From: Nematostella vectensis
Lineage: Eukaryota > Cnidaria > Anthozoa > Actiniaria > Edwardsiidae
DNA length: 60,000 bases
Assembly (NCBI RefSeq): GCF_932526225.1
Contig: NC_064036.1
Span: 17,322,953-17,382,952 of the forward strand
Direction of reading: 5' to 3'
Of this stretch, positions 26,701 to 41,700 are shown in pieces. Position numbers and translations under genes: made by a program. How positions within the stretch are numbered: position 1 is the first letter of the stretch; every line of letters starts with the position of its first letter. The notes under the pieces were generated by a model. It ran no database searches. It saw only the letters and a program-made list of their open reading frames with translations, and was not told the DNA's origin.

Positions 26701-29700
26701 TCGGATTTCATTACGATATGCTTGGCAAGCTCAAAACTCGGTTTAATCGCGAAATCAGTAAAAGCAGTCCCAACCTACCGACATGTTTTCTGATATGTGC
26801 TACGGCTGTGAATCTTAGTATGAGACTACCTCTCACAAAGAAATGTGTTGATAATCGAAAGTTAAAATTAACAAATTTCCCGTAGTTTTCCGTGGTATGT
26901 ACTCTTATACACCACGATATTCGTCACCTCATGATCAAAATGTTGTGGACTCACGAGGCGCGTAGCTATGTGAGCCTCGGCATGTTCTTAGCATGTTCAA
27001 AAAATTTGGTAAAATCTCAGGCTGGACGTTCTCATAAACAGGTTCTGAAAAAAAAAAGTGTATACGCTTCGTAACGGGAGTGGGACAGAAAATTTCTATC
27101 CAAAAAAATTCCCAAGAAAGCCTTAAATAATATCATTTCTAATATATAATCTTGTTTTCACTCAAATAAAAATACCTGGTGCCCGATTTTTACCCGTGAA
27201 AAATACGACAAGCATCCCTATAGATCAACAATGGGACCCCTTCCCCCCTTACGGGACCAAATCTAATTTTAATTTTTTGCTTTCACATGGGTTACCATGC
27301 ATAGTAGGTAGTATGTTGCGCGCACACCCTGCACATCCCCGGTGTACGCGCCTGGATACAAATAGTAAAAACATTTATGTTAGTAATAAATTGATGTGTT
27401 AAACGACATTTTTGGTCAAATTATATGCCAGGAGGAATAAATCGATAAGTAAGTAAAACCTCACAAAACGTACTGCGAGTGAAAATTGAAAAAATCTATA
27501 TGTGCTTCGAAAAAGGAAGATCCATTGAGGATGTTGCTAAATAAATTAAGTTATCTAATTGAATGCAGTCAAATACGTCTAATATGCAGGAAACTACAAA
27601 TATACATATCGTTTTTATAGAATGCCGCAATTACAAAGTTTTGAACAGCAAGGACCGCGCTCAAGGCGAACCACGTGGTAACGTACTCAAGTGCGACCAG
27701 CGTGACATTCCCTCCAAGGGCTGGTACCGATTCTCGGGTGCCGCAGGCGACCGTATGCCCACTCATGTTGTACCCAAGAATCATTGCGGCACCCACGCAC
27801 CAGGCTGGTTGAGAGGATCTAATCCAAGTGTGGCTGAGGGAATCGTCTCCCGTAAAGTCTGCTTCCACTGGAATTCAAATGCATGTCAATGGAACCAGAT
27901 GATACGCGTGAGAAATTGCGGACGATTCTATGTTTATGAGCTCGACAAGACACCGGCCTGCAATCTAAGGTTCTGTGGTAACGCTGGCGCTGCTCCTACT
28001 AGACCTCCCACCACACCACCAGTGGTCAACGGTAAGTGAGTCGCAGGTTTTATCTTCGAGGATTTGTATTGATCAGGGCGTTAACTTTCACTAAGCCAGT
28101 TCAGCCCGGCTTAACAGATATCTCGAAGATATTTTTTATTAACACATCAAATAGAGAACTCAGATCAAGCCCATATAACAAATCCATTTGGAGGCTTTCC
28201 AGTAAGGTGACATTCACCAAGATCGTATTTATCTCCCATTTTGAACATGGAAAACACTTCACGCATCGTTAATTTCTACCCCTTTCGTCGGATTTCATTA
28301 CGATATGCTTGGCAAGCTCAAAACTCGGTTTAATCGCGAAATCAGTAAAAGCAGTCCCAACCTACCGACATGTTTTCTGATATGTGCTACGGCTGTGAAT
28401 CTTAGTATGAGACTACCTCTCACAAAGAAATGTGTTGATAATCGACAGTTAAAATTAACAAATTTCCCGTAGTTTTCCGTGGTATGTACTCTTATACACC
28501 ACGATATTCGTCACCTCATGATCAAAATGTTGTGGACTCACGAGGCGCGTAGCTTTGTGAGCCTCGGCATGTTCTTAGCATGTTCAAAAAACTTGGTAAA
28601 ATCTCAGGCTGGACGTTCTCATAAACAGGTTCTGAAAAAAAAAAGTGTATACGCTTCGTAACGGGAGTGGGACATAATATCATTTCTAATATATAATCTT
28701 GTTTTCACTCAAATAAAAATACCTGGTGCCCGATTTTTACCCGTGAAAAATACGACAAGCATCCCTATAGATCAACAATGGGACCCCTTCCCCCCTTACG
28801 GGACCAAATCTAATTTTAATTTTTTGCTTTCACATGGGTTACCATGCATAGTAGGTAGTATGTTGCGCGCACACCCTGCACATCCCCGGTGTACGCGCCT
28901 GGATACAAATAGTAAAAACATTTATGTTAGTAATAATTTGATGTGTTAAACGACATTTTTGGTCAAATTATATGCCAGGAGGAATAAATCGATAAACAAG
29001 TAAAACCTCACAAAACGTACTGCGAATGAAAATCGAAAAAATCTATATGTGCTTCGAAAAAGGAAGATCCATTGAGGATGCTGCAAAATAAATTAAGTTA
29101 TCTAATTGAATGCAGTCAAATACATCTAATATGCAGGAAACTACAAATATACATATCGTTTTTATAGAATGCCGCAATTACAAAGTTTTTAACGGCAAGG
29201 ACCGCGCTCAAGGCGAACCACTTGCGCCTGGATACAAATAGTAAAAACATTTATGTTAGTAATAAATTGATGAGTTAAACGACATTTTTGGTCAAATTAT
29301 ATGCCAGGAGGAATAAATCGATAAACGAGTAAAACCTCACAAAGCGTACTGCGAGTTAAAATTAAACAAATCCATATGTGCTTCGAAAAAGGAAGATCCA
29401 TTGAGGATGTTGCTAAATAAATTAAGTTATCTAATTGAATGCAGTCAAATACGTCTAATATGCAGGAAACTACAAATATACATATCGTTTTTATAGAATG
29501 CCGCAATTACAAAGTTTTGAACAGCAAGGACCGCGCTCAAGGCGAACCACGTGGTAACGTACTCAAGTGCGACCAGCGTGACATTCCCTCCAAGGGCTGG
29601 TACCGATTCTCGGGTGCCGCAGGCGACCGTATGCCCACTCATGTTGTACCCAAGAATCATTGCGGCACCCACGCACCAGGCTGGTTGAGAGGATCTAATC

Positions 29701-32700
29701 CAAGTGTGGCTGAGGGAATCGTCTCCCGTAAAGTCTGCTTCCACTGGAATTCAAATGCATGTCAATGGAACCAGATGATACGCGTGAGAAATTGCGGACG
29801 ATTCTATGTTTATGAGCTCGACAAGACACCGGCCTGCAATCTAAGGTTCTGTGGTAACGCTGGCGCTGCTCCTACTAGACCTCCCACCACACCACCAGTG
29901 GTCAACGGTAAGTGAGTCGCAGGTTTTATCTTCGAGGATTTGTATTGATCAGGGCGTTAACTTTCACTAAGCCAGTTCAGCCCGGCTTAACAGATATCTC
30001 GAAGATATTTTTTATTAACACATCAAATAGAGAACTCAGATCAAGCCCATATAACAAATCCATTTGGAGGCTTTCCAGTAAGGTGACATTCACCAAGATC
30101 GTATTTATCTCCCATTTTGAACATGGAAAACACTTCACGCATCGTTAATTTCTACCCCTTTCGTCGGATTTCATTACGATATGCTTGGCAAGCTCAAAAC
30201 TCGGTTTAATCGCGAAATCAGTAAAAGCAGTCCCAACCTACCGACATGTTTTCTGATATGTGCTACGACTGTGAATCTTAGTATGAGACTACCTCTCACA
30301 AAGAAATGTGTTGATAATCGACAGTTAAAATTAACAAATTTCTTGTAGTTTTCCGTGGTATGTACTCTTATACACCACGATATTCGTCACCTCATGATCA
30401 AAATGTTGTGGACTCACGAGGCGCGTAGCTTTGTGAGCCTCGGCATGTTCTTAGCATGTTCAAAAAACTTGGTAAAATCTCAGGCTGGACGTTCTCATAA
30501 ACAGGTTCTGAAAAAAAAAAGTGTATACGCTTCGTAACGGGAGTGGGACATAATATCATTTCTAATATATAATCTTGTTTTCACTCAAATAAAAATACCT
30601 GGTGCCCGATTTTTACCCGTGAAAAATACGGCAAGCATCCCTATAGATCAACAATGGGACCCCTTCCCCCCTTACGGGACCAAATCTAATTTTAATTTTT
30701 TGCTTTTACAAGGGTTACCATGCATAGTAGGTAGTATGTTGCGCGCACACCCTGCACATCCCCGGTGTACGCGCCTGGATACAAATAGTAAAAACATTTA
30801 TGTTAGTAATAAATTGAAGTGTTAAACGACATTTTTGGTCAAATTATATGCCAGGAGAAATAAATCGATAAGTAAGTAAAACCTCACAAAACGTACTGCG
30901 AGTGAAAATTGAAAAAATCTATATGTGCTTCGAAAAAGGAAGATCCATTGAGGATGTTGCAAAATAAATTAAGTTATCTAATTGAATGCAGTCAAATACG
31001 TCTAATATGCAGGAAACTACAAATATACATATCGTTTTTATAGAATGCCGCAATTACAAAGTTTTTAATGGAAGGACCGCGCTCAAGGCGAACCACGTGC
31101 GCCTGGATACAAATAGTAAAAACATTTATGTTAGTAATAAATTGATGAGTTAAACGACATTTTTGGTCAAATTATATGCCAGGAGGAATATATCGATAAA
31201 CAAGTAAAACCTCACAAAGCGTACTGCGAGTTAAAATTAAACAAATCCATATGTGCTTCGAAAAAGGAAGATCCATTGAGGATGTTGCAAAATAAATTAA
31301 GTTATCTAATTGAATGCAGTCAAATACGTCTAATATGCAGGAAACTACAAATATACATATCGTTTTTATAGAATGCCGCAATTACAAAGTTTTGAACAGC
31401 AAGGACCGCGCTCAAGGCGAACCAAGTGGTAACGTACTCAAGTGCGACCAGCGTGACATTCCCTCCAAGGGCTGGTACCGATTCTCGGGTGCCGCAGGCG
31501 ACCGTATGCCCACTCATGTTGTACCCAAGAATCATTGCGGCACCCACGCACCAGGCTGGTTGAGAGGATCTAATCCAAGTGTGGCTGAGGGAATCGTCTC
31601 CCGTAAAGTCTGCTTCCACTGGAATTCAAATGCATGTCAATGGAACCAGATGATACGCGTGAGAAATTGCGGACGTTTCTATGTTTATGAGCTCGACAAG
31701 ACACCGGCCTGCAATCTAAGGTTCTGTGGTAACGCTGGCGCTGCTCCTACTAGACCTCCCACCACACCACCAGTGGTCAACGGTAAGTGAGTCGCAGGTT
31801 TTATCTTCGAGGATTTGTATTGATCAGGGCGTTAACTTTCACTAAGCCAGTTCAGCCCGGCTTAACAGATATCTCGAAGATATTTTTTATTAACACATCA
31901 AATAGAGAACTCAGATCAAGCCCATATAACAAATCCATTTGGAGGCTTTCCAGTAAGGTGACATTCACCAAGATCGTATTTATCTCCCATTTTGAACATG
32001 GAAAACACTTCACGCATCGTTAATTTCTACCCCTTTCGTCGGATTTCATTACGATATGCTTGGCAAGCTCAAAACTCGGTTTAATCGCGAAATCAGTAAA
32101 AGCAGTCCCAACCTACCGACATGTTTTCTGATATGTGCTACGGCTGTGAATCTTAGTATGAGACTACCTCTCACAAAGAAATGTGTTGATAATCGAAAGT
32201 TAAAATTAACAAATTTCCCGTAGTTTTCCGTGGTATGTACTCTTATACACCACGATATTCGTCACCTCATGATCAAAATGTTGTGGACTCACGAGGCGCG
32301 TAGCTATGTGAGCCTCGGCATGTTCTTAGCATGTTCAAAAAATTTGGTAAAATCTCAGGCTGGACGTTCTCATAAACAGGTTCTGAAAAAAAAAAGTGTA
32401 TACGCTTCGTAACGGGAGTGGGACAGAAAATTTCTATCCAAAAAAATTCCCAAGAAAGCCTTAAATAATATCATTTCTAATATATAATCTTGTTTTCACT
32501 CAAATAAAAATACCTGGTGCCCGATTTTTACCCGTGAAAAATACGACAAGCATCCCTATAGATCAACAATGGGACCCCTTCCCCCCTTACGGGACCAAAT
32601 CTAATTTTAATTTTTTGCTTTCACATGGGTTACCATGCATAGTAGGTAGTATGTTGCGCGCACACCCTGCACATCCCCGGTGTACGCGCCTGGATACAAA

Positions 32701-35700
32701 TAGTAAAAACATTTATGTTAGTAATAAATTGATGTGTTAAACGACATTTTTGGTCAAATTATATGCCAGGAGGAATAAATCGATAAGTAAGTAAAACCTC
32801 ACAAAACGTACTGCGAGTGAAAATTGTAAAAATCTATATGTGCTTCGAAAAAGGAAGATCCATTGAGGATGTTGCTAAATAAATTAAGTTATCTAATTGA
32901 ATGCAGTCAAATACGTCTAATATGCAGGAAACTACAAATATACATATCGTTTTTATAGAATGCCGCAATTACAAAGTTTTGAACAGCAAGGACCGCGCTC
33001 AAGGCGAACCACGTGGTAACGTACTCAAGTGCGACCAGCGTGACATTCCCTCCAAGGGCTGGTACCGATTCTCGGGTGCCGCAGGCGACCGTATGCCCAC
33101 TCATGTTGTACCCAAGAATCATTGCGGCACCCACGCACCAGGCTGGTTGAGAGGATCTAATCCAAGTGTGGCTGAGGGAATCGTCTCTCGTAAAGTCTGC
33201 TTCCACTGGACTTCAGGTGACTGTCAATGGAACCAGATGATACGCGTGAGAAATTGCGGACGATTCTACGTTTATGAGCTCGACAAGACACCGGTCTGCC
33301 ATCTAAGGTTCTGTGGTAACGCTGGCGCTGCTCCTACTAGACCTCCCACCACACCACCAGTGGTCAACGGTAAGTGAGTCGCAGGTTTTATCTTCGAGGA
33401 TTTGTATTGATCAGGGCGTTAACTTTCACTAAGCCAGTTCAGCCCGGCTTAACAGATATCTCGAAGATATTTTTTATTAACACATCAAATAGAGAACTCA
33501 GATCAAGCCCATATAACAAATCCATTTGGAGGCTTTCCAGTAAGGTGACATTCACCAAGATCGTATTTATCTCCCATTTTGAACATGGAAAACACTTCAC
33601 GCATCGTTAATTTCTACCCCTTTCGTCGGATTTCATTACGATATGCTTGGCAAGCTCAAAACTCGGTTTAATCGCGAAATCAGTAAAAGCAGTCCCAACC
33701 TACCGACATGTTTTCTGATATGTGCTACGGCTGTGAATCTTAGTATGAGACTACCTCTCACAAAGAAATGTGTTGATAATCGAAAGTTAAAATTAACAAA
33801 TTTCCCGTAGTTTTCCGTGGTATGTACTCTTATACACCACGATATTCGTCACCTCATGATCAAAATGTTGTGGACTCACGAGGCGCGTAGCTATGTGAGC
33901 CTCGGCATGTTCTTAGCATGTTCAAAAAATTTGGTAAAATCTCAGGCTGGACGTTCTCATAAACAGGTTCTGAAAAAAAAAAGTGTATACGCTTCGTAAC
34001 GGGAGTGGGACAGAAAATTTCTATCCAAAAAAATTCCCAAGAAAGCCTTAAATAATATCATTTCTAATATATAATCTTGTTTTCACTCAAATAAAAATAC
34101 CTGGTGCCCGATTTTTACCCGTGAAAAATACGACAAGCATCCCTATAGATCAACAATGGGACCCCTTCCCCCCTTACGGGACCAAATCTAATTTTAATTT
34201 TTTGCTTTCACATGGGTTACCATGCATAGTAGGTAGTATGTTGCGCGCACACCCTGCACATCCCCGGTGTACGCGCCTGGATACAAATAGTAAAAACATT
34301 TATGTTAGTAATAAATTGATGTGTTAAACGACATTTTTGGTCAAATTATATGCCAGGAGGAATAAATCGATAAGTAAGTAAAACCTCACAAAACGTACTG
34401 CGAGTGAAAATTGAAAAAATCTATATGTGCTTCGAAAAAGGAAGATCCATTGAGGATGTTGCTAAATAAATTAAGTTATCTAATTGAATGCAGTCAAATA
34501 CGTCTAATATGCAGGAAACTACAAATATACATATCGTTTTTATAGAATGCCGCAATTACAAAGTTTTGAACAGCAAGGACCGCGCTCAAGGCGAACCACG
34601 TGGTAACGTACTCAAGTGCGACCAGCGTGACATTCCCTCCAAGGGCTGGTACCGATTCTCGGGTGCCGCAGGCGACCGTATGCCCACTCATGTTGTACCC
34701 AAGAATCATTGCGGCACCCACGCACCAGGCTGGTTGAGAGGATCTAATCCAAGTGTGGCTGAGGGAATCGTCTCTCGTAAAGTCTGCTTCCACTGGACTT
34801 CAGGTGACTGTCAATGGAACCAGATGATACGCGTGAGAAATTGCGGACGATTCTACGTTTATGAGCTCGACAAGACACCGGTCTGCCATCTAAGGTTCTG
34901 TGGTAACGCTGGCGCTGCTCCTACTAGACCTCCGACCACACCACCAGTGGTCAACGGTAAGTGAGTCGCAGGTTTTATCTTCGATGATTTGTATTGATCA
35001 GGGCGTTAACTTTCACTAAGCCAGTTAAGCCCGGCTTAACAGATATCTCGAAGATATTTTTTATTAACACATCAAATAGAGAACTCAGATCAAGCCCATA
35101 TAACAAATCCATTTGGAGGCTTTCTAGTAAGGTGACATTCACCAAGATCGTATTTATCTCCCATTTTAAACATGGAAAACACTTCACGCATCGTTAATTT
35201 CTACCCCTTTCGTCGGATTTCATTACGATATGCTTGGCAAGCTCAAAACTCGGTTTAATCGCGAAATCAGTAAAAGCAGTCCCAACCTACCGACATGTTT
35301 TCTGATATGTGCTACGGCTGTGAATCTTAGTATGAGACTACCTCTCACAAAGAAATGTGTTGATAATCGAAAGTTAAAATTAACAAATTTCCCGTAGTTT
35401 TCCGTGGTATGTACTCTTATACACCACGATATTCGTCACCTCATGATCAAAATGTTGTGGACTCACGAGGCGCGTAGCTATGTGAGCCTCGGCATGTTCT
35501 TAGCATGTTAAAAAAACTTGGTAAAATTTCAGGCTGGACGTTCTCATAAACAGGTTCTGAAAAAAAAAAGTGTATACGCTTCGTAACGGGAGTGGGACAG
35601 AAAATTTATATCCAAAAGGATTCCAAAGAAAGCCTTAAATAATATCATTTCTAATATATAATCTTGTTTTCACTCAAATAAAAATACCTGGTGCCCGATT

Positions 35701-38700
35701 TTTACCCCTGAAAAATACAACAAGCATCCCTATAGATCTACAATGGGACCCCTTCCCCCCTTACGGGACCAAATCTAATTTTAATTTTTTGCTTTCACAT
35801 GGGTTACCATGCATAGTAGGTAGTATGTTGCGCGCACACCCTGCACATCCCCGGTGCACGCGCCTGGATACAAATAGTAAAAGCATTTATATTAGTAATA
35901 AATTGATGTGTTAAACGACATTTTTGGTCAAACTATATGCCAGGAGAAATAAATCGATAAGTAAGTAAAACCTCACAAAACGTACTGCGAGTGAAAATTG
36001 AAAAAATCTATATGTGCTTGGTAAAAGGAAGATCCATTGAGGATGTTGCAAAATAAATTAAGTTATCTAGTTGAATGCAGTCAAATACGTCTAATATGCA
36101 GGAAACTACAAATATACATATCGTTTTTATAGAATGCCGCAATTACAAAGTTTTGAACAGCAAGGACCGCGCTCAAGGCGAACCAAGTGGTAACGTACTC
36201 AAGTGCGACAAGAATGACATTCCCTCCAAGGGCTGGTACCGATTCTCGGGTGCCGCAGGCGACCGTATGCCCACTCATGTTGTACCAGTGCATAGATGCG
36301 GCACCCACGCACCAGGCTATCTGAACGGATCTAATCCAAGTGTGGCTGAGGGAATCGTCTCTCGTAAAGTTTGCTTCAACTGGAGAAGTATCTGTCAATG
36401 GAGCCAGATGATACGCGTGAAAAACTGCGGACGATTCTATGTTTATGAGCTCGACAAGACACCGGTCTGCCATCTAAGGTTCTGTGGTAACGCTGGCGCT
36501 GCTCCTACTAGACCTCCGACCACACCACCAGTGGTCAACGGTAAGTGAGTCGCAGGTTTTATCTTCGAGGATTTGTATTGATCAGGGCGTTAACTTTCAC
36601 TAAGCCAGTTAAGCCCGGCTTAACAGATATCTCGAAGATATTTTTTATTAACACATCAAATAGAGAACTCAGATCAAGCCCATATAACAAATCCATTTGG
36701 AGGCTTTCCAGTAAGGTGACAATCACCAAGATCGTATTTATCTCCCATTTTGAACATGGAAAACACTTCACGCATCGTTAATTTCTACCCCTTTCGTCGG
36801 ATTTCATTACGATATGCTTGGCAAGCTCAAAACTCGGTTTAATCGCGAAATCAGTAAAAGCAGTCCCAACCTACCGACATGTTTTCTGATATGTGCTGCG
36901 GCTGTGAATCTTAGTATGAGACTACCTCTCACAAAGAAATGTGTTGATAATCGTAAGTTGAAATTAACAAATTTCCCGTAGTTTTCCGTGGTATGTACTC
37001 TTATACACCACGATATTCGTCACCTCATGATCAAAATGTTGTGGACTCACGAGGCGCGTAGCTATGTGAGCCTCGGCATGTTCTTAGCATGTTCAAAAAA
37101 TTTGGTAAAATCTCAGGCTGGACGTTCTCATAAACAGGTTCTGAAAAAAAAAAGTGTATACGCTTCGTAACGGGAGTGGGACAGAAAATTTCTATCCAAA
37201 AAAATTCCCAAGAAAGCCTTAAATAATATCATTTCTAATATATAATCTTGTTTTCACTCAAATAAAAATACCTGGTGCCCGATTTTTACCCCTGAAAAAT
37301 ACAACAAGCATCCCTATAGATCTACAATGGGACCCCTTCCCCCCTTACGGGACCAAATCTAATTTTAATTTTTTGCTTTCACATGGGTTACCATGCATAG
37401 TAGGTAGTATGTTGCGCGCACACCCTGCACATCCCCGGTGTACGCGCCTGGATACAAATAGTAAAAGCATTTATATTAGTAATAAATTGATGTGTTAAAC
37501 GACATTTTTGGTCAAACTATATGCCAGGAGAAATAAATCGATAAGTAAGTAAAACCTCACAAAACGTACTGCGAGTGAAAATTGAAAAAATCTATATGTG
37601 CTTGGTAAAAGGAAGATCCATTGAGGATGTTGCAAAATAAATTAAGTTATCTAGTTGAATGCAGTCAAATACGTCTAATATGCAGGAAACTACAAATATA
37701 CATATCGTTTTTATAGAATGCCGCAATTACAAAGTTTTGAACAGCAAGGACCGCGCTCAAGGCGAACCACGTGGTAACGTACTCAAGTGCGACCAGCGTG
37801 ACATTCCCTCCAAGGGCTGGTACCGATTCTCGGGTGCCGCAGGCGACCGTATGCCCACTCATGTTGTACCCAAGAATCATTGCGGCACCCACGCACCAGG
37901 CTGGTTGAGAGGATCTAATCCAAGTGTGGCTGAGGGAATCGTCTCTCGTAAAGTCTGCTTCCACTGGACTTCAGGTGACTGTCAATGGAACCAGATGATA
38001 CGCGTGAGAAATTGCGGACGATTCTACGTTTATGAGCTCGACAAGACACCGGTCTGCCATCTAAGGTTCTGTGGTAACGCTGGCGCTGCTCCTACTAGAC
38101 CTCCCACCACACCACCAGTGGTCAACGGTAAGTGAGTCGCAGGTTTTATCTTCGAGGATTTGTATTGATCAGGGCGTTAACTTTCACTAAGCCAGTTCAG
38201 CCCGGCTTAACAGATATCTCGAAGATATTTTTTATTAACACATCAAATAGAGAACTCAGATCAAGCCCATATAACAAATCCATTTGGAGGCTTTCCAGTA
38301 AGGTGACATTCACCAAGATCGTATTTATCTCCCATTTTGAACATGGAAAACACTTCACGCATCGTTAATTTCTACCCCTTTCGTCGGATTTCATTACGAT
38401 ATGCTTGGCAAGCTCAAAACTCGGTTTAATCGCGAAATCAGTAAAAGCAGTCCCAACCTACCGACATGTTTTCTGATATGTGCTACGGCTGTGAATCTTA
38501 GTATGAGACTACCTCTCACAAAGAAATGTGTTGATAATCGAAAGTTAAAATTAACAAATTTCCCGTAGTTTTCCGTGGTATGTACTCTTATACACCACGA
38601 TATTCGTCACCTCATGATCAAAATGTTGTGGACTCACGAGGCGCGTAGCTATGTGAGCCTCGGCATGTTCTTAGCATGTTCAAAAAATTTGGTAAAATCT

Positions 38701-41700
38701 CAGGCTGGACGTTCTCATAAACAGGTTCTGAAAAAAAAAAGTGTATACGCTTCGTAACGGGAGTGGGACAGAAAATTTCTATCCAAAAAAATTCCCAAGA
38801 AAGCCTTAAATAATATCATTTCTAATATATAATCTTGTTTTCACTCAAATAAAAATACCTGGTGCCCGATTTTTACCCGTGAAAAATACGACAAGCATCC
38901 CTATAGATCAACAATGGGACCCCTTCCCCCCTTACGGGACCAAATCTAATTTTAATTTTTTGCTTTCACATGGGTTACCATGCATAGTAGGTAGTATGTT
39001 GCGCGCACACCCTGCACATCCCCGGTGTACGCGCCTGGATACAAATAGTAAAAACATTTATGTTAGTAATAAATTGATGTGTTAAACGACATTTTTGGTC
39101 AAATTATATGCCAGGAGGAATAAATCGATAAGTAAGTAAAACCTCACAAAACGTACTGCGAGTGAAAATTGAAAAAATCTATATGTGCTTCGAAAAAGGA
39201 AGATCCATTGAGGATGTTGCTAAATAAATTAAGTTATCTAATTGAATGCAGTCAAATACGTCTAATATGCAGGAAACTACAAATATACATATCGTTTTTA
39301 TAGAATGCCGCAATTACAAAGTTTTGAACAGCAAGGACCGCGCTCAAGGCGAACCACGTGGTAACGTACTCAAGTGCGACCAGCGTGACATTCCCTCCAA
39401 GGGCTGGTACCGATTCTCGGGTGCCGCAGGCGACCGTATGCCCACTCATGTTGTACCCAAGAATCATTGCGGCACCCACGCACCAGGCTGGTTGAGAGGA
39501 TCTAATCCAAGTGTGGCTGAGGGAATCGTCTCTCGTAAAGTCTGCTTCCACTGGACTTCAGGTGACTGTCAATGGAACCAGATGATACGCGTGAGAAATT
39601 GCGGACGATTCTACGTTTATGAGCTCGACAAGACACCGGTCTGCCATCTAAGGTTCTGTGGTAACGCTGGCGCTGCTCCTACTAGACCTCCGACCACACC
39701 ACCAGTGGTCAACGGTAAGTGAGTCGCAGGTTTTATCTTCGATGATTTGTATTGATCAGGGCGTTAACTTTCACTAAGCCAGTTAAGCCCGGCTTAACAG
39801 ATATCTCGAAGATATTTTTTATTAACACATCAAATAGAGAACTCAGATCAAGCCCATATAACAAATCCATTTGGAGGCTTTCTAGTAAGGTGACATTCAC
39901 CAAGATCGTATTTATCTCCCATTTTAAACATGGAAAACACTTCACGCATCGTTAATTTCTACCCCTTTCGTCGGATTTCATTACGATATGCTTGGCAAGC
40001 TCAAAACTCGGTTTAATCGCGAAATCAGTAAAAGCAGTCCCAACCTACCGACATGTTTTCTGATATGTGCTACGGCTGTGAATCTTAGTATGAGACTACC
40101 TCTCACAAAGAAATGTGTTGATAATCGAAAGTTAAAATTAACAAATTTCCCGTAGTTTTCCGTGGTATGTACTCTTATACACCACGATATTCGTCACCTC
40201 ATGATCAAAATGTTGTGGACTCACGAGGCGCGTAGCTATGTGAGCCTCGGCATGTTCTTAGCATGTTAAAAAAACTTGGTAAAATTTCAGGCTGGACGTT
40301 CTCATAAACAGGTTCTGAAAAAAAAAAGTGTATACGCTTCGTAACGGGAGTGGGACAGAAAATTTATATCCAAAAGGATTCCAAAGAAAGCCTTAAATAA
40401 TATCATTTCTAATATATAATCTTGTTTTCACTCAAATAAAAATACCTGGTGCCCGATTTTTACCCCTGAAAAATACAACAAGCATCCCTATAGATCTACA
40501 ATGGGACCCCTTCCCCCCTTACGGGACCAAATCTAATTTTAATTTTTTGCTTTCACATGGGTTACCATGCATAGTAGGTAGTATGTTGCGCGCACACCCT
40601 GCACATCCCCGGTGCACGCGCCTGGATACAAATAGTAAAAGCATTTATATTAGTAATAAATTGATGTGTTAAACGACATTTTTGGTCAAACTATATGCCA
40701 GGAGAAATAAATCGATAAGTAAGTAAAACCTCACAAAACGTACTGCGAGTGAAAATTGAAAAAATCTATATGTGCTTGGTAAAAGGAAGATCCATTGAGG
40801 ATGTTGCAAAATAAATTAAGTTATCTAGTTGAATGCAGTCAAATACGTCTAATATGCAGGAAACTACAAATATACATATCGTTTTTATAGAATGCCGCAA
40901 TTACAAAGTTTTGAACAGCAAGGACCGCGCTCAAGGCGAACCAAGTGGTAACGTACTCAAGTGCGACAAGAATGACATTCCCTCCAAGGGCTGGTACCGA
41001 TTCTCGGGTGCCGCAGGCGACCGTATGCCCACTCATGTTGTACCAGTGCATAGATGCGGCACCCACGCACCAGGCTATCTGAACGGATCTAATCCAAGTG
41101 TGGCTGAGGGAATCGTCTCTCGTAAAGTTTGCTTCAACTGGAGAAGTATCTGTCAATGGAGCCAGATGATACGCGTGAAAAACTGCGGACGATTCTATGT
41201 TTATGAGCTCGACAAGACACCGGTCTGCCATCTAAGGTTCTGTGGTAACGCTGGCGCTGCTCCTACTAGACCTCCGACCACACCACCAGTGGTCAACGGT
41301 AAGTGAGTCGCAGGTTTTATCTTCGAGGATTTGTATTGATCAGGGCGTTAACTTTCACTAAGCCAGTTAAGCCCGGCTTAACAGATATCTCGAAGATATT
41401 TTTTATTAACACATCAAATAGAGAACTCAGATCAAGCCCATATAACAAATCCATTTGGAGGCTTTCCAGTAAGGTGACAATCACCAAGATCGTATTTATC
41501 TCCCATTTTGAACATGGAAAACACTTCACGCATCGTTAATTTCTACCCCTTTCGTCGGATTTCATTACGATATGCTTGGCAAGCTCAAAACTCGGTTTAA
41601 TCGCGAAATCAGTAAAAGCAGTCCCAACCTACCGACATGTTTTCTGATATGTGCTGCGGCTGTGAATCTTAGTATGAGACTACCTCTCACAAAGAAATGT

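Larger units (their letters stand above)
20615..34770 (+). repeat. Higher-order duplication, offset 6925 bp
   Basis: A block of four intron-exon units beginning about 20615 is repeated beginning about 27540. Private variants recur at exactly +6925, for example the CTACGACTGTG variant near 23340 and 30265, and ATTGTAAAAATC near 25897 and 32822. Modules 2-5 therefore correspond to 6-9. One difference seen is C at 22882 against T at 29807, a synonymous Tyr codon, so the copies are nearly but not wholly identical. Confidence 0.85.
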
